Origin: Elysia chlorotica
Lineage: Eukaryota; Mollusca; Gastropoda; Plakobranchidae
Direction of reading: 5' to 3'
Assembly (NCBI GenBank): GCA_003991915.1
Contig: RQTK01000016.1
Span: 446,275 to 510,274 of the forward strand
Length of the DNA stretch: 64,000 nt
The position numbers and the translations under genes were made by a program. The notes below the pieces were generated by a model. That model was not told the origin of the DNA, ran no database searches, and saw only the letters and a program-made list of their open reading frames with translations. Shown here piece after piece: positions 37,432 through 48,800 of this stretch (positions within the stretch are counted from its first letter, which is position 1; the number at the start of each line of letters is the position of its first letter).

Positions 37432-37535
37432 TGGCGGCCGCCACAGATACCCGAGAGTGCTTTTGGCGGCCGCCAGAGAGACTCCTGAGTCTGGCTGGCG
37501 GCCGCCAGGCGAACTCTGAGTAGCCCTGGCGGGCT
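37432..37535 (+). repeat. GC-rich array of TGGCGGCCGCCA palindromes at 32-bp period
   Basis: Perfect 12-bp palindromes at 37432, 37464 and 37496 (exactly 32 bp apart), each containing a NotI site, plus a partial fourth near 37527. Spacers share GAGA-ACTC-GAGT. It is an isolated GC-rich island, ending about 20 bp before duplicated LINE copy 1. Confidence 0.9.
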
Positions 37536-37554
37536 GGTCAGGGTGGCGTGCTAC

Positions 37555-38089
37555 ACCGGGATGAAATGGAAAGCTGGCACAGCTGTGGATCAAGCTAAAG
37601 AATGTCTTAAGATAATTGGGCAAACTCTAACTGGTCGTAAAAGACTGAAAAAAAACTAAAAAGGTGGAGGTCAAAAGAAGAAAGGGTGGAGAAAAGAGGC
37701 ATGGTCATCAATAAAATACGACAGAATAAAGATTCAAAGAGGGTTCAACAAAGCAGGGACAATGGACTAATTGGGATTATGTCCTTAAAAAATCCTTCAC
37801 ATGGAATGATATCTGCCACATGGCGCCACTTCGAATCAGCTTCTTCATTAGATCAGTCTACGATCTCTTGCCCTCCAACGCAAATCTGATTCAATGGGGA
37901 AAGAAAGAAAGCAAGAGGAGAAAGATGGCAGAAACTAAATTTTCTACGACACGTGATAGAATATAATTATTTTGGCCACGTAATTTGTCGTTCATAAAAA
38001 ATTAATTATAACTTATTATGTGGGCTTTACAAGCAGACTTTCAGAGAAGGGACGCTACTCCTGTTGATTTTTTACCTTTTGTCTCATCA

Positions 38090-38091
<2 letters not shown>
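37555..38091 (+). mobile_element. LINE-like post-RT fragment, copy 1 of a direct duplication
   Basis: Frames with stops include MKWKAGTAVDQAKECLKIIG, WTNWDYVLKKSFTWNDICHM, APLRISFFIRSVYDLLP and NANLIQWGKKE, resembling a region downstream of the RT in LINE-like polyproteins of marine invertebrates. It matches 38421-38956 almost base for base and ends in a TTA microsatellite. Confidence 0.5.
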
Positions 38092-38120
<29 letters not shown>

Positions 38121-38299
38121 ATTATTAACGGTGTTGTTGCAGAAACTTATGTAAGTTGTGTAAGCGTATATTCTTAATTTTGTTCTGTAAGAAAGTCACG
38201 GAATTAGATATTGAATTAATTTAAATACTGGTTTTTTTTTTCTTTCTTAGTGAAACTGCCACCTTGCCCGATTTGTTTTGGCATGAGCCGCCACTGCAC

Positions 38300-38956
38300 A
38301 GATGTGGCAATGTACTGACGCAAAGCTCAAACTCCCACTAAAATCCATCTTGGAAGAGCACAAATGTGGCAAAGCCATACTACTTTCTATGTTAGAGAAT
38401 TTCGATTGTAAGACTTAAGGACCGGGATGAAATGGAAAGCTGGCACAGCTGTGGATCAAGCTAAAGAATGTCTTAAGATAATTGGGCAAACTCTAACTGG
38501 TCGTAAAAGACTGAAAAAAAACTAAAAAGGTGGAGGTCAAAAGAAGAAGGGGTGGAGAAAAGAGGCATGGTCATCAATAAAATACGACAGAATAAAGATT
38601 CAAAGAGGGTTCAACAAAGCAGGGACAATGGACTAATTGGGATTATGTCCTTAAAAAATCCTTCACATGGAATGACATCTGCCACATGGCGCCACTTCGA
38701 GTTAGCTTCTTCATTAGATCAGTCTACGATCTCTTGCCCTCCAACACAAATCTGATGCGATGGGGAAAGAAAGAAAGCAAGAGGACAAAGATGGTAGAAA
38801 CTAAATTTTCTACGACACGTGATAGAATAATAATTATTTTGGCAACGTAATTTGTCGTTCAAAAAAATTAATTTAAACTTAATATGTGGGCTTTACAAGC
38901 AGACTTTCAGAGAAGGGACGCTACTCCTGTTGATTTTTTACCTTTTGTCTCATCCT
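38300..38956 (+). mobile_element. LINE-like post-RT fragment, copy 2
   Basis: Same frames as copy 1 (APLRVSFFIRSVYDLLP, NTNLMRWGKKE). It is preceded by KLKLPLKSILEEHKCGKAIL at about 38330-38400, so this copy retains more of the element's 5' side. Duplicated part is 38421-38956. No intact frame. Confidence 0.5.
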
Positions 38957-39389
38957 CATTATTTTGTAAACAAATGTCGGTAAACAGAATTCTACAGGTT
39001 TGTCGATACAGTAATGTCACCTTGTTTTTCATTGTTTCGATTCTTATCTAGATTTAGATCCATATCTAGATCTATACATAGATTTAGTCGATTTGTACTT
39101 GTTGCGAATCTCCAGATATAGATCTAGATTAGTCTAGATCTAGAACCTATACAGAATTATCACAGCATCATTTGTTTGTAAATTGCAACCACCTGCGATT
39201 GCAAGCAAGCACTAAGCAGTTGTTTTCCCCACGTATCTAGCATATGGTTTTAGAATCTAGAGTCTAGATTCTCTTTGCTTGACCAGGAAGATACAAATCA
39301 TGTATAATAATTATGTAAATTACACCAAAAAAATCTCTTAAACGCCTGTGAAACAGACCTGCGAATAATAAATGTTGAATTTGAGCAGA

Positions 39390-40200
39390 CATTTTTTTTC
39401 AGCTTTTTTCCGAAAAGTCAATAACCATTTTTGTAGTTTTGCTAACATTGAAAATTAAATGAGAGTTGTCACACCAGTTAACAAAAGATTTTAGTTCTTG
39501 CTCGTAGTTAGCGATTTTGTCATCAGCAATCATTTCCATCAAAACAGTGTCCTTAGCGTATAGGCCTACATAAATATTTATCAATTTTAAAATTACTAAT
39601 AGCATCAGATTCTATGAAAGGATTTAGTTTTACAAACTGGGGTCTTGAGGTAAAATAATCGATGATCCAAATGATATGCCATGGGCAAACGTTCATGTTT
39701 AACAGTTTGTCACACAGAAGATGAAGTTGGATAGTGTTGAAAGCAATAAGAAAAATCTAAAAAACTTACGCTTGTTCCAGACAAATCTAAATGAGTGTAA
39801 ACATTGTGAAAAACGTGAGTGATTGCATCATCAACTCCTCTGTTCAATCTATAGGCATACTGTTAAGGGTCTACAAAATCTCAAACTTGCTTGGTAAGAA
39901 TGGATTAGAACAGACTTTTCAAATACTTTCATAGCAGATGATGTAAGTGCAACAGGTCTTAAGTCATTCATACATGAGATGTTCTGTTTTTTAGGGACAT
40001 GTACAATACTTGACATTTTCCAAACAGTTGGAACCACAGCTTTGTTTAGTGAGAGATAAAAAATATCACATAAAACTTTATTTTTTACTCAATTTATTGG
40101 CACAGAACTTTTAACACACTGGGAAGAACAGTATCAGAGCCTGGGAATTTTCCAGCTTTCATTTTCTTTCTATTGCATAGTACTTGTTTTCTGATAGTTG
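39390..40200 (-). mobile_element. Degenerate LINE reverse transcriptase fragment
   Basis: Frames on the - strand show successive RT blocks: KMKAGKFPGSD-like start near 40,170, MVPTVWKMSSIVHVPKKQN and NDLRPVALTSSAMKVFEKS (40037-39940), then LYAKDTVLMEMIADD and LKSFVNWCDNSHLIFNVSKT (39570-39430). Several frameshifts separate them. The YADD catalytic box reads YAKD, so one catalytic aspartate is lost. It lies upstream of the ASB1-like gene, separated from its first exon by a SINE. Confidence 0.75.
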
Positions 40201-40379
40201 TATCATATTAGTTGATCTCTCATTGCTTTTTTTTTTTTTGCTTACAAGAAAAAGTTAAGTTAGCATCACTGACTTTCACTAAACACGGTATATTAAGGAT
40301 ACCATCAGGAACTCATAAAGGCTGTGATATAGTATTATAATATGGATTTTTGCTTGTAATGATGAGGGAGGTAGTTGTA

Positions 40380-40622
40380 ATTGAGTTGGTTTAATGTCGA
40401 ACATCAGCACTATATAGGCTATATTGTGGACGGACCCCAAGACTGACGTCTGACAATTTTATGTGCTGCACACACCAGAATGGGGATACCATGACTCCTG
40501 TCTCAGTCGATCGCATAAGACTGACACCCACCCAACCAGTAGAGGGCGACATCACCATGGCTCAAAGCACGGACCTCCTGCGTTCGAAGCCGGTGTTCTA
40601 CCCCAGGGCTACCGCACCCCCG
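40380..40622 (-). mobile_element. SINE family A, full length, upstream of the ASB1-like gene
   Basis: Tail GGTTTAATGTCGAACATCAG, body, and a head ending CCCAGGGCTACCGCACCCCC. It ends about 190 nt before the ASB1-like start codon. Confidence 0.8.
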
Positions 40623-40690
40623 GCGGAAATAAAATACCCCTTTAGGTGATGCTTTCTTTATTTAAAAAACTTTTTTTACTTATTTCACAG

Positions 40691-40810
40691 GTAAAGTATA
40701 TGGAGACCTTAAACTGGCTCAGCTCTGCGTAGTGAAATGTAGAGAATCAAAGGCAGAGCTAACTGGATTGAGCAACTTCCGCCACTTACTCCTTGTCTCT
40801 CAAGTCAGTT
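40691..40810 (+). other. Possible 5' UTR of the ASB1-like gene
   Basis: A pyrimidine-rich run ending TTATTTCACAG precedes 40691 and could be an acceptor of a UTR exon leading to ATG 40811. The same junction (CAG then GTAAAG) also reads as a donor, so the assignment is ambiguous without transcript data. Confidence 0.3.
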
Positions 40811-40872
40811 ATGCAGCAAGAAACATCAGCGCCACCACCAGCCCCTCCGTTCAGCACTGAACTATTTTCAAG
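40811..40872 (+). CDS. ASB1-like: ASB1-like exon 1 (start codon, 20 codons plus 2 nt)
   Basis: It encodes a short proline-rich leader starting MQQETSAPPPAPP and ends at a strong donor (AG then GTATGT). The two leftover bases are completed by the first base of the exon at 42296, giving Arg. An in-frame TGA at 40769-40771 limits the upstream frame. Too short for homology, so this is the least certain exon of the gene. Confidence 0.6.
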
Positions 40873-41960
40873 GTATGTTCTTTAAGTCATCACAAAGCTA
40901 CGATGAAGTGAAATCAAATGTCAAAATGCAAATGATATCTCGTCATAAAGGTAAAAATGAGATCAGCTAACTTTCAGATTAAAAATGGGCCAATAGGTTT
41001 TTGCTTTATCTAATTAAAAACTTGTGTCTAATTTATAGCAGAAAGAAGAAAATCAAGCAGTTTTTATAGATCATCTTGAAAGTAGAAAAATGACATTTGG
41101 CCAAAATTGCACACTAGCACAGTGACAATATACAAAAGAGAACATGTCTCCTAGGTTTTTACAACTTATTCTGCCGTTCTAACAGGGGGTAGAGAGTTGG
41201 TCTCCAGATCGGAAGATCTTTGGTTCGAATCCCTGGATCGGAAAAAAAGACATTTGTCCAATTTCGTCCCCCACTGGATGGATGGGTGTCGTTTAAATGT
41301 GACCTGTTGAGACAAGGGTCCAGGTCTCCCTACCCAGTCCTTTGTTTAGCAGCATGTAATATATTGTCAAACTTCAGTATTGGGGCTTGTCCACAATATA
41401 ACCTATAAAGTACTGACGCTGGAAGTTAAGCAACAAAACGAAACAAAGCTGCCCTAAAGAGGTAGTGCAGCCTATCGCATTATGATTTCAGTACAGTGGT
41501 CCCTGTAGTGTGCAGGATATCATATGATTTTCTCAAGAGCATGCACAATTAGGCACTCTCAACTGAACACTAAAAGAATGCTAGGAAGTAACGATGAATC
41601 TTAGTTATCTAGCCAGTGGAATGTCTGTACACTTGCTGAAAAGTCACCTCATTGGAAAGTCGGGGAAAACGAGTAGCGGACTCAAATTCAAATTATTTTT
41701 CATCAAAATAAAAAGGCTTGAGTATTTAGTATCAAACTGCATAAGATAATAGCCAGAAAGAGTAATATGAATTCAGCTTTAACAAAGTCCACAAAAAGAA
41801 AAAGTCAGTTAAAAAGGACCGGCCCACACTCAATATACTTGAAATGGCTTACAGACTAAAGCGCGACCAGAAACATTCTGTTGGATGGTGACCACTGTGG
41901 AAATTACAGGTGTAAAGACCACTAAACTTTCTTCAGCTTAAAAGTATGTAAATTTATCCG

Positions 41961-42043
<83 letters not shown>

Positions 42044-42807
42044 CCCCACCCCCCTCCCCTTTCTCTTATCTCCTGCACTCTCTCTGTCACTCTCTCTCTC
42101 CTCTCTCTCTCTCTCTCTATTTCGCTTGCACTCTCTCTTGCTTGCTATCTCTCTCTCTTTCTCGGGGGCTCAGTGGTTATAGGGTAGAACGCTGAGCAGG
42201 TTCAACCACTGCTCCTCTCCGGCATATCTATAAATAATCCTTACTTCTCATACAATGAACCTCTCCTGCTCTCTGCCCGTATCTCACAACCCCAGAATTT
42301 CAGGCAAGCTTGGCAGGAACCACAAGGCATGCTCGGTGAAGGATGGGACCTCGGCGACCCAGGGCTCTCAGATGACGCCTAAGGACGTGGCGGATGTCAT
42401 CATGCAACAGTTTGAGTTCTGCCTGCCGCACTCACACGGAGAGTCTGAGCTCCACAATGTGGCCTTCTGCGGAGACACGCTGCGCCTGCGGCTCCTGCTC
42501 GAGTACATAGACACCCATCCGTCGAAGCTGAGCACGCTCAACCAGAGGAATCGGCTGGGCTGTACACCAGTCAGACTTGCAGCAACCGGTAATACAAGTT
42601 TGTGGGCAATCTCTGATGTATAGAAAATTTCAGTCAGGGGGTAAATGTGAAGCAAGCGGTGAATCAGGTGCAAGTCAGAATTTTATTTTTTCGAGTTTTT
42701 AACAGTTTGTTAACAAGCATCAAATGCACTTTAAAAATGTTGAATAAACTAAAAACCAGGAAGAAGAAGAAGAAGAAGAAGAAGAAGAAGAAGAAGAAGA
42801 AGAAGAA

Positions 42808-42839
<32 letters not shown>

Positions 42840-45800
42840 AAAAGAAGAAGAAAGAGAGTGGAGAGAGAGAGGCAAAGAGAGAAAGAGAGGCAGAGAAAGA
42901 GACTGACATCTAATGTAGGTTTAGGTAAAATATAACTAGCTCTAGATTTCTACATCTAGATAGATCGGAAATAAATTTCTTTTCAAGCTTAAAAAAGTTA
43001 AAATACTTCTGGCTCGTTTATCTCTGTCTCGACTATTGGCTTTCCTTTGTATTATACTCCTAACATTAATTTGGCCAAGTTTCGTAAAATTTGATCCTAC
43101 AGTACCAGAGTTCTCACATACTTAAAATAGTCATGTCCTAGATCTAACTCTGAAAGTTTCTCGGCTGGACTCAAGGTAGAAGATGACATTAAGCTCCGCT
43201 TAGTTCAGCCGGGAATTCCCTATGCACTGAACTTATGAGACATCATGTGCCATGGCATCTTATTTCCACTGAAATTCTGTTCTTAAATCGGATTTGAGTT
43301 GGAAAAACTAAAGAAGCAAATAATGAAAAGTCTGGGTAAAATTTGCATCTTATCTTCAGCCTTGCTTTATTTTATTACTAACTTTCATTTACTGACAGTG
43401 ATATTAATAACCTGATGAATATATTCAATGTTCAAAGACACATGGTTGATCCTAATGAGAAGTTTGAGTAAAATGTGCGCCTAATTTTGAGCCTTGCTTT
43501 GTTTTGTTGCACAGGCGGTCATGAGACTTGCCTCAAGCTGCTCATCAAGGCGGGAGCCGACATCCACATCGTGGACGTGAAGGGCCAGACGCCGCTGTTT
43601 GTGGCGGTGAAGAACCGCAGACTGGAGTGTGCCAGGCTACTGCTTCAGAGCGGCGCCTGTCCTGACGGCGATGTAAAGAATTCGTCAACCCCGCTCAACG
43701 TGGCCTTCATGAACGGGGATGTCAACTCTGTTTTGGTGAGTTTCTTTGTTGGGTTTCCTTCTTCAGCAACGAAAGAGGGGTGGGGGTTGAGCCCTGAGGT
43801 AGAACATTGTGTTTTAATGCAGAAGGTCCATGGTTCGAGCCCCTCTTTGTCCCCTACTGGTCTCTGTGTAGCAGCACGTAAATTTGCCAGACGTTAGTCT
43901 TGGGGCCTCTCCACAAACTGCTGATGTAGGATACTAAGTAACAACACTTACCTCTTTTTCCTCCAGCAACAGAGGCATATTGTTGACAGATTCCAAGACT
44001 AGTGCCTGACAAATGGCAAATAAGTATTAAAGTTGAACTTGACATGTTAAAGGCTTTAATGAAAAACTAAAATGTGTTCTGTTCTGAACATGGTTGAAGG
44101 GGAAGGGCGGCGTAGTAAATCATCTAATATTATTCTGGTCTGATACTTTATTGATAAGTCATGGTTTAATCTTTACCGTATCTTGCATCAAATACTGAAC
44201 AACTAATTTCATTGTATAACTTATTACCAAATGGTAAAAATACAGTAGCTAGGAATACTCAATAGAAGGCTTAAAAATATGCAAGGCAACAAAAAAATAT
44301 AAAATTAAGTATAGTGCAGCTCTAAGAATACAAAACGATACAGGCACGTAAGCTTTTGGCCTTTACGCCTTCATCAGACAAATTATAAATTATGACTAAA
44401 TATGTATTACTTACAGACCAAGATTTTAGGAAATAAATGATTATAATAAGTTAAAAGACAATGAACAAAAAGAAAGACGTACAAAGGTATGCGATTATGG
44501 GGTATGCAATGTATAATTAATAAAATGTGAATGTCCCAGTAGAGCTTGGTAAACAATATGCAAGCACCAAAAAAAAAAGGTATAGTGCAGCCCTAAGATT
44601 AAAAAACGATACAGACACGTAAGCTTTCGGTCTTTACGCCTTCATAAGACAAAATAATAAATTATGATTAAAGATGTGTTACCTACACACTAGGAAATAA
44701 ATAACTCAGTTCAAAGACAATGAAAAAAAAACAAAGACGTTAAGACAGATTACAAAGGTATGCTTGTGTAAGAAATCTCTGGACTGTGAGTGGGGGGTTC
44801 AAATTTCAGCCGGACCTTCCATCTCAGTAAAGGGCCCACTGGAAAACCTATTGGGGTTAAGGAAAATAAATAAATACAGCTCTGGCAGACATGTTAATGT
44901 AATACGATTAGTATTGGGAATGAGATTTGGCAGAAAGTTTTTCACATTTTTCAAAGATGACACAGATGTGGAATTAGCACTACCAGAAATGTCATAGTGT
45001 CAATCATTCTGTAGTACATCTAAAAGAAATGTTCTGTTTGCGCTTTGTGTTTCTGAAAGATCAGAACAAGGTGCTCAGCATTACTCAATCCTCTTGCTTG
45101 ATGAGCTTCCTTGATCCGAGATTAGAGTTCTTATCTGTTGCTAGAGTTCCATCTCTCTTGCTGAACTCACATGCCATATTACTAATAAAGCATTCGGATG
45201 TGTTGTGGGTGTGGAAACAAGATAATGTTTCAGAATATTTCTTCTGTCATAAGTGATTTCACATAGTCTTTTATTTTCATCTAATCTATTGGCTTCAATT
45301 AAGCAATAACAAAAGACCTGGGAACACATAGATGTGTGGCAGTAGATGATTATATTGACTGACAATGATGTGCCACTCAGCTCCTTGTGGAGCACAGGCT
45401 GTTAACAAAACCTCTCCACTCCTCTTTATCCTGAGCTGAGACCTTAAGTTCTCTCTTAGACATTCTCTTTCTCCATGTCAGACTCCTTCCAGTATACTTC
45501 CTCTTGACCGTGTTAGTCTACAAATACATGTAACACATAAGCTTCTTCTTTTAGAGAGGGCAAACTGGCTGAAGTGGTAGAGCATTTATCTCCCAATTGG
45601 GATGTCTGCTGTTCGAAATCTACGATCATTCAATAATTTTGTCACCCACTGGTTAGGTAAGTCAGTATAATGTGATCGTCTGAGACAAGAGTCCAGGTCT
45701 CCCGGCACTGTCTTGTGTGTGACAAGAGATAAAATTGTCAGATGTTTAGTCTCAGGGTCTGTTGACAATCATAGCCTATATAGTGTGGAATTAGGGTGTT

Positions 45801-48800
45801 ATTCAACAAAACAAACAAACAGTCAATCTTCATGTCAAGCTCCCTCGTGCATAAGGTACATACTTTCACTTGGCCTTGTCAGTGTGCAATCACCACATAA
45901 TTTAAGTGTCCTCTTATTCACCCTTCTAGTGATGCTTTCAATGTGCAGTGGACACTTTTTAAAAGTCCTCATATTCCTTGTCCTCCCCCTCCTCAGCTCC
46001 TGCTCCAGTTTGGCGCCCACCCTGACAAGATGCGGCACCTGGCCCCGGGCTCCACGCTGCTGTTCCAGGGAGGCTTTGCCCCGAAGATCAGCTCCTTGGA
46101 CGCGGCGATGGAGAACCTTCACGAGGGCGACGTGTACCTGGCCGTGCGAGCTCTGCTGGAGCGAGGATGCAGGACCTCCAGTGAGTGTGACTTGACTTGA
46201 CTTGACTTATGCCTCTGGGTCCCCGGAGGAACATAGGGCCAAAGCAACGCCTCTCCATCTGACTCGGTTTTGGGCATCCCTCTTGAGTTCAGTCCATGTC
46301 ATGCCAGCACTCCTAATCTCTGCCTCCATACTTCTTCGCCATGTCTGTTTAGGTCGTCCAACTTTCCGCTTGCCCTGTGGGTTCCATTCCAGACTCTGCC
46401 TCGTGATGTCTGTTGGGGGCTTTCTCAGAGTATGGTCCAGTGAGTGTACATACCTGATACCTGGCTTAGTCTTAGCATTATCCTACACATGGATCTTTTT
46501 CAAACCGCTGTATATGTCTTAACCAAACACCTGGAGAGACATATCACAGCAACTGAGATGTGGTTCATCCAAAGAATGCTCAAAGTCTCATGGACAATGA
46601 GAAAAACAGGCAAAAGTGTCTTAAGAGAAGCAGGCACCGGATGAAATCTTCTCAATGAAATCAGGACGCAACAAGCAAAATTAGTTGGCCTTGTCATGTC
46701 CAAACATAGTTTAGAAACTGCTATAACAACTTGTAAAATGAACGGAAAGAGAGCGAAAGGAAGACACATAGAAAAGATCTGAGACGGGCTAGGAAGATAG
46801 ATCAGTGGAAGCTAAGGGATCTGATTGGGAAATGGGAGGACAGAGAGATGTGAAGGGATGTAGTCGCCAATGCCAACAGGCATGGCACTTCAGGATGATG
46901 ATGATAAATCTTTCAATTTTAACCAACCTTTTTTATGCACAATTTTTATTATTTTACCAATCAGAGAAATTGATGGAGTCATGGTTGCTAATAGTGTACT
47001 GTATTAACTTCATAAGACTTCATGGGCACAATAGAGCCGTTACTGTGCTGATGTGCCAAAAGAAACAAACTTTAAACCAGTTAGATCTGACCAGGAAGTT
47101 TCTGTACATGAGTCTCCAGTATACTTAGGGGACGTCAAAACTATTCTCCATACCACATATTCACTGATGTCAGTTGTTAGAACAGATATTGATTTATATA
47201 ACAAAACGTGAGGTGACATTAAAAAAGTTCCATCTACTTTTTTTGCCCGTTTCAGAAAAAGGCAATGAAAAGTTTGGGTTTTAACAGATTTATGTCCAAG
47301 CTATTAGGCTAATGTTTCTCTTTTTTTTTTTATAACTGAGCTCCCAATCTCTGTAGTTTTTGTTTTTATGATTCTTTTTCTTGTCAGACATCACTTGTGT
47401 AGGCCTGGGCAAAGTTAACTTTTAGAGTTTGACGAAAACGCCGAGTCAACTTTCTGACTTTCTTATTGGTCGATTTTGCCTGACCTTACAGTGGTGTGAC
47501 CTGTTTGTGAGATAGCGGAATCAGTAATCACTGACTATTTCTCCCTCGGCCAGCGTCGTTCCACTACCACTCATGTGTGTACATGGACAGGGAGCAGTTG
47601 GTGGACCTTCTGTTTGCCTTCGGTGTGCGCTCGGACTGGCGCGACGAGAACGGGAGGCTGGCCACTGAGCTCAATGTCAAGAATGGCGCAAAGGAGCGAC
47701 TTATAGCTCTGAGAGGTGAGAGGTGGTGAACCAACTTACTTATCCCTTTGTCTATATCATATATATGGCTGTTGGGACACCCAGGTTGATCAGGCGACCA
47801 CTTTTCTCCATTCTTCTGTTTCAGCCTTTGGAAGGGCTTTACTTAGCTTCAAACCTGTCCATTTTGGTGTGGCAAGCTGCGCCTAAAATCTGATTTTGTG
47901 TGTGTGTTAAAACCCTTTGCTTATCAAATTATGTGACTGGGTGCTGTTAAAAATCTTAGATGAATCCTGCATTTGGTAAAAGTGATATATCCTACAAGAG
48001 CAAAGTTTTTTAATACTGTTAACCTTCTACGTTCTGTGGGACCAACTATTTGGATGAATGTACACAAGGTCTGGTAAAGACCGCTTATGGGGTAATTTTT
48101 TTATATTGTGGACAGACCCCAAGACAGACGTCTATTTTACCTGCTGCCACACACAAGATAGCGCGGGGAGACCTGGACTCCTGTCACAGCCGGTCACATT
48201 AAACTGACACCAACCCAACACGAAGGGGATATAATCGGAGAAATAAATTTTTGATCGATCGTGGGATTCGAACTGCGGACCTTCCGATGTGGAGACCTGT
48301 GATCATTACCTTCCGCTGATCCGTGGTAATCCCCGTTTTTCACCTGGCCACTACTTATACCACATTTTCCTCCTTCCCTTCAAAGTCTGCAAATGGCAAA
48401 ATTTTGCCTTCAAGGGGTATCAAATTGAAAACATGTCATCAGATCAGACCCGTTAGTGATATGAATACGTAACTGGATCACAATTTGAATCGCGGTTTTC
48501 TTTGAAAGGTATTGATTATATAATAGCGCCCAATCAAATCGCAGTTTAACCTTTAAGCGGTATCGATAATAGGTCTACAGTGTCAACTGGTTGGACCTGT
48601 GTCTGTTTAAACAATAAAACAATGCGATTATATACGAATATATATTCATTATATCTAAAAGAATCAGTTACTCCTGGGACTGTCAAAAATAGGTTGCTTT
48701 TGTTTTGACCCGCTCCCCTCGAATGTTTGCATTGCAAAACACTTCACGTTCCAAGTTTTTCTTGTGATCCGTAATCATATTTTTTTAATAATGTTGTTAA

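Noticed and set aside
37375-37623. 82-residue Pro/Gly-rich frame on the - strand
   Set aside because: It simply reads through the 32-bp palindrome array. The 32-bp period shifts frame each unit, so no protein repeat is maintained.
44340-44400. Hammerhead ribozyme (- strand)
   Set aside because: CTGATGA and a hairpin are visible, but the GAAA is mutated in copy 1, CTGATGA is mutated in copy 2, and the expected cleavage triplet and closing stems are not convincing.
46202-46522. Extension of ASB1-like exon 4 through its donor
   Set aside because: The + strand frame past 46181 is the antisense of a LINE C-terminus. The GTGAGT donor at 46181 and the perfect phase to 47554 support splicing instead.
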